Positions 60,536-64,000 of a DNA stretch of 64,000 nucleotides are shown piece after piece. The stretch lies in assembly GCA_037140615.1 (NCBI GenBank), contig JBAXED010000004.1, positions 1 to 64,000 on the forward strand. Direction: 5' to 3'. The notes under the pieces were generated by a model. That model saw nothing but the letters and a program-made list of their open reading frames with translations, did not search any database and was not told where the DNA came from. A program made the position numbers and the translations under genes. This stretch comes from CAINVV01 sp037140615 (GTDB taxonomy: Bacteria > Bacteroidota > Bacteroidia > Bacteroidales > Prolixibacteraceae). How positions within the stretch are numbered: the first letter of the stretch is position 1; each line of letters opens with the position of its first letter.

Positions 60536-61849
60536 TTATAGTTTGGGCAGCTCCCAGGGTGCCCTGTAATTTGCCAGAATCAGTTTATCAGCTTCAGGAT
60601 CATTTTTGAAAGCCTGTTTGTCGCCGTCCCAATTTACTTGCCGGCCTAATCGGTAGGCAATGTTCCCAAGCGAAGCGATGCGTGCAATATGAGCTCCTGT
60701 TTCGATGTCGCAGTTAGGTTTTTCCCTGGTTTTAATGCAATCCAGGAAGTTTTTAACGTGCAAATCCAATCCTTTTCCGGTACTTGGCTGCAGAGGCACT
60801 GGTTTCATTCCTTGCAATGCGGAAGTACTCGTTGTCTCAGGGTATACTTCCCAACCTTTTCTATCAACCACCAAGGTGCCATATTCTCCTATAAAGGCAA
60901 CTCCGTGTCCCCTGCCATAATTCTGGCCATAAATACCAATTGTATGGTCCCATACGATGTTAAAGTCACCAAAATCGTATATTGTCATCATGGTATCAGG
61001 AGTTTGCATTGCATCTCCTGGAAAGGCATACTTTCCTCCTGAAGCCATCACTGATTTTGGCACATACTGATTCATGCCAAACAAAGCGTAATCCAAAAGA
61101 TGGACTCCCCAATCTGTCATCAATCCACCGGCATATTCCCAATACCAGCGGAAGGTAAAGTGAAACCGGTTGATGTTGAAGGGTCTGCTTGGAGCTGGTC
61201 CGAGCCACATATCGTAGTTGACACCTGCAGGCACAGGAGAATCTGGTGCAATAGGAATTGATCCTTTCCATCCAACATACGACCATGCCCTGGCAGAGCG
61301 TACGCGTCCAAGTTTTCCACTGTGAACATATTCCACAGCATTTTTCCAATGCGGATCACTCCTTTGCCACTGGCCAACCTGCACTACACGTTTATATTTT
61401 TGAGCGGCCTTCACCATAAGATTACATTCTTCGATGGTGCGGCCCAATGGTTTTTCACAGTAAACGTCTTTTCCGCTTTGGCAGGCATAAACCATTGGAA
61501 GACAATGCCAATGATCAGGGGTTCCAACAATAACAACATCAATATCCTTTCTGTCAATTACCTTACGGAAATCTTCATACACATCCGGACGTTTTCCTGT
61601 CATTTTTTCCACTTCTGCCGCGCGTTGGTTTAAAATGTTGCTGTCTACGTCACACAATGCTGCGCAAATAACTCCAGGTTGTTGCAGAAAAGCCGAAAGA
61701 TCATTGAAGCCCATTCCTTTGCATCCAATAAGCGCCACAACCACTTTGTCGCTGGCCGAAACGCAGGAGCTCATGCCATTGGATAATACTGCTATTCCTG
61801 AGGCAGTTAAACCGGTATCACGGATAAAATTTCTACGACTGGTATTCAT
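60536..61849 (-). CDS. Tat-type Gfo/Idh/MocA-family oxidoreductase 2
   Basis: A 437-residue relative of the protein at 57245. An N-terminal twin-arginine motif TSRRNFIRDTG is followed by a weakly hydrophobic stretch ending at SSCVSA; the Cys there could also be lipidated. The Rossmann motif is VVALIGCKGMGFND, and VGTPDHWHCLPM and YCEKPLGRT (with the conserved EKP) are visible. The C-terminal domain has WEYAGGLMTDWGVHLLDYALFG. Oxidation of a sugar or glycoside with NAD(P) is expected. It is convergent with the DUF1080 gene. Confidence 0.88.
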   Translation of the reverse strand: MNTSRRNFIRDTGLTASGIAVLSNGMSSCVSASDKVVVALIGCKGMGFNDLSAFLQQPGVICAALCDVDSNILNQRAAEVEKMTGKRPDVYEDFRKVIDRKDIDVVIVGTPDHWHCLPMVYACQSGKDVYCEKPLGRTIEECNLMVKAAQKYKRVVQVGQWQRSDPHWKNAVEYVHSGKLGRVRSARAWSYVGWKGSIPIAPDSPVPAGVNYDMWLGPAPSRPFNINRFHFTFRWYWEYAGGLMTDWGVHLLDYALFGMNQYVPKSVMASGGKYAFPGDAMQTPDTMMTIYDFGDFNIVWDHTIGIYGQNYGRGHGVAFIGEYGTLVVDRKGWEVYPETTSTSALQGMKPVPLQPSTGKGLDLHVKNFLDCIKTREKPNCDIETGAHIARIASLGNIAYRLGRQVNWDGDKQAFKNDPEADKLILANYRAPWELPKL

Positions 61850-61983
61850 GTTTAATTTTTAACTGATGTTGATAAATGGGCAAGAATTGTTTTTCAAAAA
61901 CCCGCTAAATTTATATAAAATGGCTGAAATCATTTATCTGCAATCCATTTTATTATTTTTTTCACCTTATTTAACAATAATAC

Positions 61984-62014
61984 TTGCAAACCGGCATTCA
62001 TGATATTATATTTG
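61984..62014 (+). promoter_or_regulatory. Bacteroidota-type promoter of the secreted-protein gene
   Basis: TTG (61984-61986), 20 bases, TATATTTG (62007-62014). The start codon at 62042 is 27 bases further. This location rules against a start at 62000, which lies inside the promoter. Confidence 0.65.
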
Positions 62015-62041
62015 TTTTTATTTAAACTAAATAAATATAAT

Positions 62042-62830
62042 ATGAAAAAGCTATTAACGATTTGTATGATTGTATTATTGAATGTTGGGGTTCATGCTCA
62101 AAATGACACACAAAAATTATATCTATTATTCGAATTTATGCAAGTTAAAGGTGAACAATCCTCAGAATATCTGCAAGTTGAAGATTTTTGGTCAGGGATT
62201 CATAAACAACTTCTTGCGGATAAATCTATTCTAGGATGGGACCTTTGGTCGCTAACGCCAGCTGGCAAGGAACAAGGATCACAGTATTTAACTGTAACAC
62301 TCTTCCCATCTCTTCAAAGCATGCTTCAGGCAATTGGTTCATTGGATGTTATGGCCTATGCCAAGAAAGCTTATCCTAATAAAACTGAAAAGGAGCTTAG
62401 TGCGTGGATGGATAAAACTATGAAATCCAGGGATATGGCTCATCAGGTACTTTGCCGACTGATTGATAATACAAAGGATGAATTTAAAATGAAACCCGGC
62501 ACAATATTTACCATGGATATCATGAAACAAATGGATGACAGCTACGAAAGAGTTGAATCGGAAATATTTAAGCCGTGGCATCAGAAGATGGTCAATGAAG
62601 GAAAGAAGGGATGCTGGAAATTGCTTCAGACGATATTGCCATCAGGAAGTGAAGCATATGGTACCCATTTAACTGTTAGTATGTATCAGGATGAAACTCA
62701 ACTTGCCACCTTCATGGAAAGTTCAGGCGGAGAGATGGATTTCATGACTCAGCTTGCTGTTAAACAGGGACTTAAAACAAGAGATTTAAGAGAAACAAAA
62801 ATTGGTAAACTGATCATGACTGTCCAGTAA
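62042..62830 (+). CDS. Secreted protein of unknown function
   Basis: A 262-residue exported protein; signal peptide 1-20 ends VGVHAQ. The mature part looks like two related alpha/beta halves, each with a WDLWSLTP/GCWKLLQTI-type strand followed by GSQYLTVTLF/GTHLTVSMY, a pattern seen in ferredoxin-like (dimeric alpha-beta barrel) folds. I do not recognise a named family. It has its own promoter and is followed 70 bases later by a separately promoted peptidase gene. Confidence 0.72.
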   Translation: MKKLLTICMIVLLNVGVHAQNDTQKLYLLFEFMQVKGEQSSEYLQVEDFWSGIHKQLLADKSILGWDLWSLTPAGKEQGSQYLTVTLFPSLQSMLQAIGSLDVMAYAKKAYPNKTEKELSAWMDKTMKSRDMAHQVLCRLIDNTKDEFKMKPGTIFTMDIMKQMDDSYERVESEIFKPWHQKMVNEGKKGCWKLLQTILPSGSEAYGTHLTVSMYQDETQLATFMESSGGEMDFMTQLAVKQGLKTRDLRETKIGKLIMTVQ

Positions 62831-62858
62831 TTAATCCACAAACATCTTGCTCTGATTG

Positions 62859-62890
62859 TTGGCAGATTTCCTTCAAACAGCTTATATTTG
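62859..62890 (+). promoter_or_regulatory. Bacteroidota-type promoter of the dipeptidase gene
   Basis: TTG (62859-62861), 21 bases, TATATTTG (62883-62890), only 10 bases before the ATG at 62901, so the mRNA leader would be almost absent. Confidence 0.6.
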
Positions 62891-62900
62891 AGAGAAAAAA

Positions 62901-64000
62901 ATGGATCAACTTGAATCTTATCTTTCTACTAGTCGCAATAGAATTTTAGAAGAATTATTTGGATTAATAAGGATTCCCTCAATTAGCTCTCTTGAAAAGC
63001 ACAAGCCTGATATGTGGAAGGCTGCTGAATACTGGAAGAAAATATTACTGGATGCCGGTGCAGATCTTGCAACAATTTATTCAACTCCGGGAAATCCGAT
63101 TGTCTATGCCGAAAAGATCCTGGATCCTTCCAAACCAACAATTCTAGTGTATGCGCATATGGATGTGATGCCAGTAGACCCTATTGAAAAATGGCATTCT
63201 GATCCTTTTGATCCCATCATTAAGGACGGGAAAATTTGGGCAAGGGGTGCCAATGATGACAAGGGTCAATCTTTTATTCATGCGAAAGCTTTTGAATATC
63301 TGGTAAAAAGTGGAACACTTCCATGCAATGTAAAGTTCATGATAGAAGGGGAGGAAGAGATTGGCTCGACCAATTTGGGTGCATTCTGCGAAGAACACAA
63401 AGAGATGTTGAAATCAGATATCATTCTTGTATCTGATACTGGAATGATTGCCAAAGATATTCCTTCTATAACTTCGGGATTAAGAGGTTTAGCCTATTGG
63501 GAAGTTGAAGTGACAGGACCCAATAGAGACCTTCACTCTGGTCTTTTTGGAGGAGCTGTTGCGAATCCTATCAATGAATTGTGCAAACTGATTGCAAAAA
63601 TGACCGATGAGGAGAACAAAATCACAATACCGGGCTTTTATGATGATGTAATAGATGTTACTAATGAAGAAAGAGAAAGGCTTTCTCAGAATCCATTTAA
63701 TGAATTGAAATATATGGAAGCTTTGGATGTCAAGGAGCTTCAAGGCGAAAAAGGTTATTCTACTACTGAGCGAACTGGTATTCGGCCTACTTTTGATGTT
63801 TGCGGGATTTGGGGCGGATATACAGGAGAAGGTTCGAAAACTGTCTTGCCATCAAAAGCATATGCAAAAATAAGTTCAAGACTGGTTCCTAATCAGGATC
63901 ATGAGAAAATTGCTCTCTTATTTAAGAATTACTTTGGATCAATAGCTCCAAAATCTATCAGGGTAAATGTATCTGTTCATCATGGAGGGCAAGGGTATTT
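62901..64000 (+). CDS. M20-family dipeptidase (partial, cut by window end)
   Basis: My own translation from ATG 62901 gives an open frame of 366 codons up to the window end with no stop. It matches M20 metallopeptidases of the dipeptidase (CNDP-like) group: VYAHMDVMPVDP holds a metal-binding His and the catalytic Asp, RGANDDKGQ the bridging Asp, IEGEEEIGS the catalytic and metal-binding Glu, and VSDTGM the next Asp ligand. The dimerisation domain starts near SGLRGLAYWEVEVTGPNRDLHSG. It has no signal peptide, so it is cytoplasmic. About the last 90-100 residues lie outside the window. Confidence 0.9.
   Translation, partial: MDQLESYLSTSRNRILEELFGLIRIPSISSLEKHKPDMWKAAEYWKKILLDAGADLATIYSTPGNPIVYAEKILDPSKPTILVYAHMDVMPVDPIEKWHSDPFDPIIKDGKIWARGANDDKGQSFIHAKAFEYLVKSGTLPCNVKFMIEGEEEIGSTNLGAFCEEHKEMLKSDIILVSDTGMIAKDIPSITSGLRGLAYWEVEVTGPNRDLHSGLFGGAVANPINELCKLIAKMTDEENKITIPGFYDDVIDVTNEERERLSQNPFNELKYMEALDVKELQGEKGYSTTERTGIRPTFDVCGIWGGYTGEGSKTVLPSKAYAKISSRLVPNQDHEKIALLFKNYFGSIAPKSIRVNVSVHHGGQGY

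Noticed and set aside
62000..62041. Earlier ATG at 62000 for the secreted-protein gene
   Set aside because: It lies in a TTG-N20-TATATTTG promoter; the ATG at 62042 starts directly with a good signal peptide.
1..64000. tRNA, rRNA, insertion sequence, prophage or origin
   Set aside because: I saw no cloverleaf, rRNA, transposase, integrase or phage gene, and no DnaA-box cluster in the intergenic regions I read.

Overview
The window looks like a chromosomal segment of a Bacteroidota bacterium. The supporting evidence is AT-rich non-coding DNA, promoters of the phylum's TTG-N19..21-TAnnTTTG type, few Shine-Dalgarno sequences, lipoproteins, an OmpA protein with a proline-rich linker, a 39x-residue SerA with an ACT domain, DUF3127 and DUF6249 proteins, and MnmD. 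No rRNA, tRNA, CRISPR array, insertion sequence or prophage was recognised.

Layout. 0.1-5.3 kb: OmpA, a small NTPase, serA-tkt. 5.3-8.4 kb: lipoprotein and a two-component system. 8.5-10.3 kb: a tiny Cys/Lys-rich exported protein and an SDR-DUF2867 protein. 10.6-14.5 kb: a tight operon coding for a DhaL-DegV fusion (apparently FakA plus FakB in one chain), a DUF1295 membrane protein, a peroxiredoxin with a membrane extension, and PlsY. This could feed acyl-phosphate directly into phospholipid synthesis.

14.8-28.9 kb is the most striking region, a multiheme cytochrome locus. It holds a 61-heme protein, a membrane protein with the look of a b-type cytochrome, a membrane-anchored Fe-S/FAD oxidoreductase with rearranged domains, a 20-heme protein, a 49-heme paralogue of the first, and an outer-membrane beta-barrel. 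The three c-type cytochromes carry 130 CxxCH motifs. The two giants are built from invariant 143-residue six-heme units (eight and six copies), each with exactly six extra histidines, one per heme. Units 6 and 7 of the 61-heme gene are identical in DNA. I read the locus as an electron conduit from cytoplasmic donors through the periplasm to the outer membrane, probably for extracellular or long-distance periplasmic electron transfer.

29.0-35.6 kb: an RND efflux operon with its TetR regulator. 35.8-42.8 kb: housekeeping genes (RuvX, peptide deformylase, ComEC, Sua5, MnmD, ApbE, FKBP, DUF3127). 43-48.7 kb: Lrp, MscS-type channel, M64 peptidase, an ECF sigma/anti-sigma-like pair, nitroreductase. 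48.7-53.9 kb: ammonium uptake, with two AmtB proteins, PII, an outer-membrane protein and a divergent Lrp regulator; G-tract motifs recur in its intergenic DNA. 54.2-56.9 kb: RlmB and an ABC-F ATPase. 57.2-61.9 kb: two Tat-type Gfo/Idh/MocA oxidoreductases, an HpcH/HpaI aldolase and a secreted DUF1080 protein, plausibly a 3-keto-glycoside catabolic set. 62.0-64.0 kb: a secreted protein of unknown function and an M20 dipeptidase cut by the window end.
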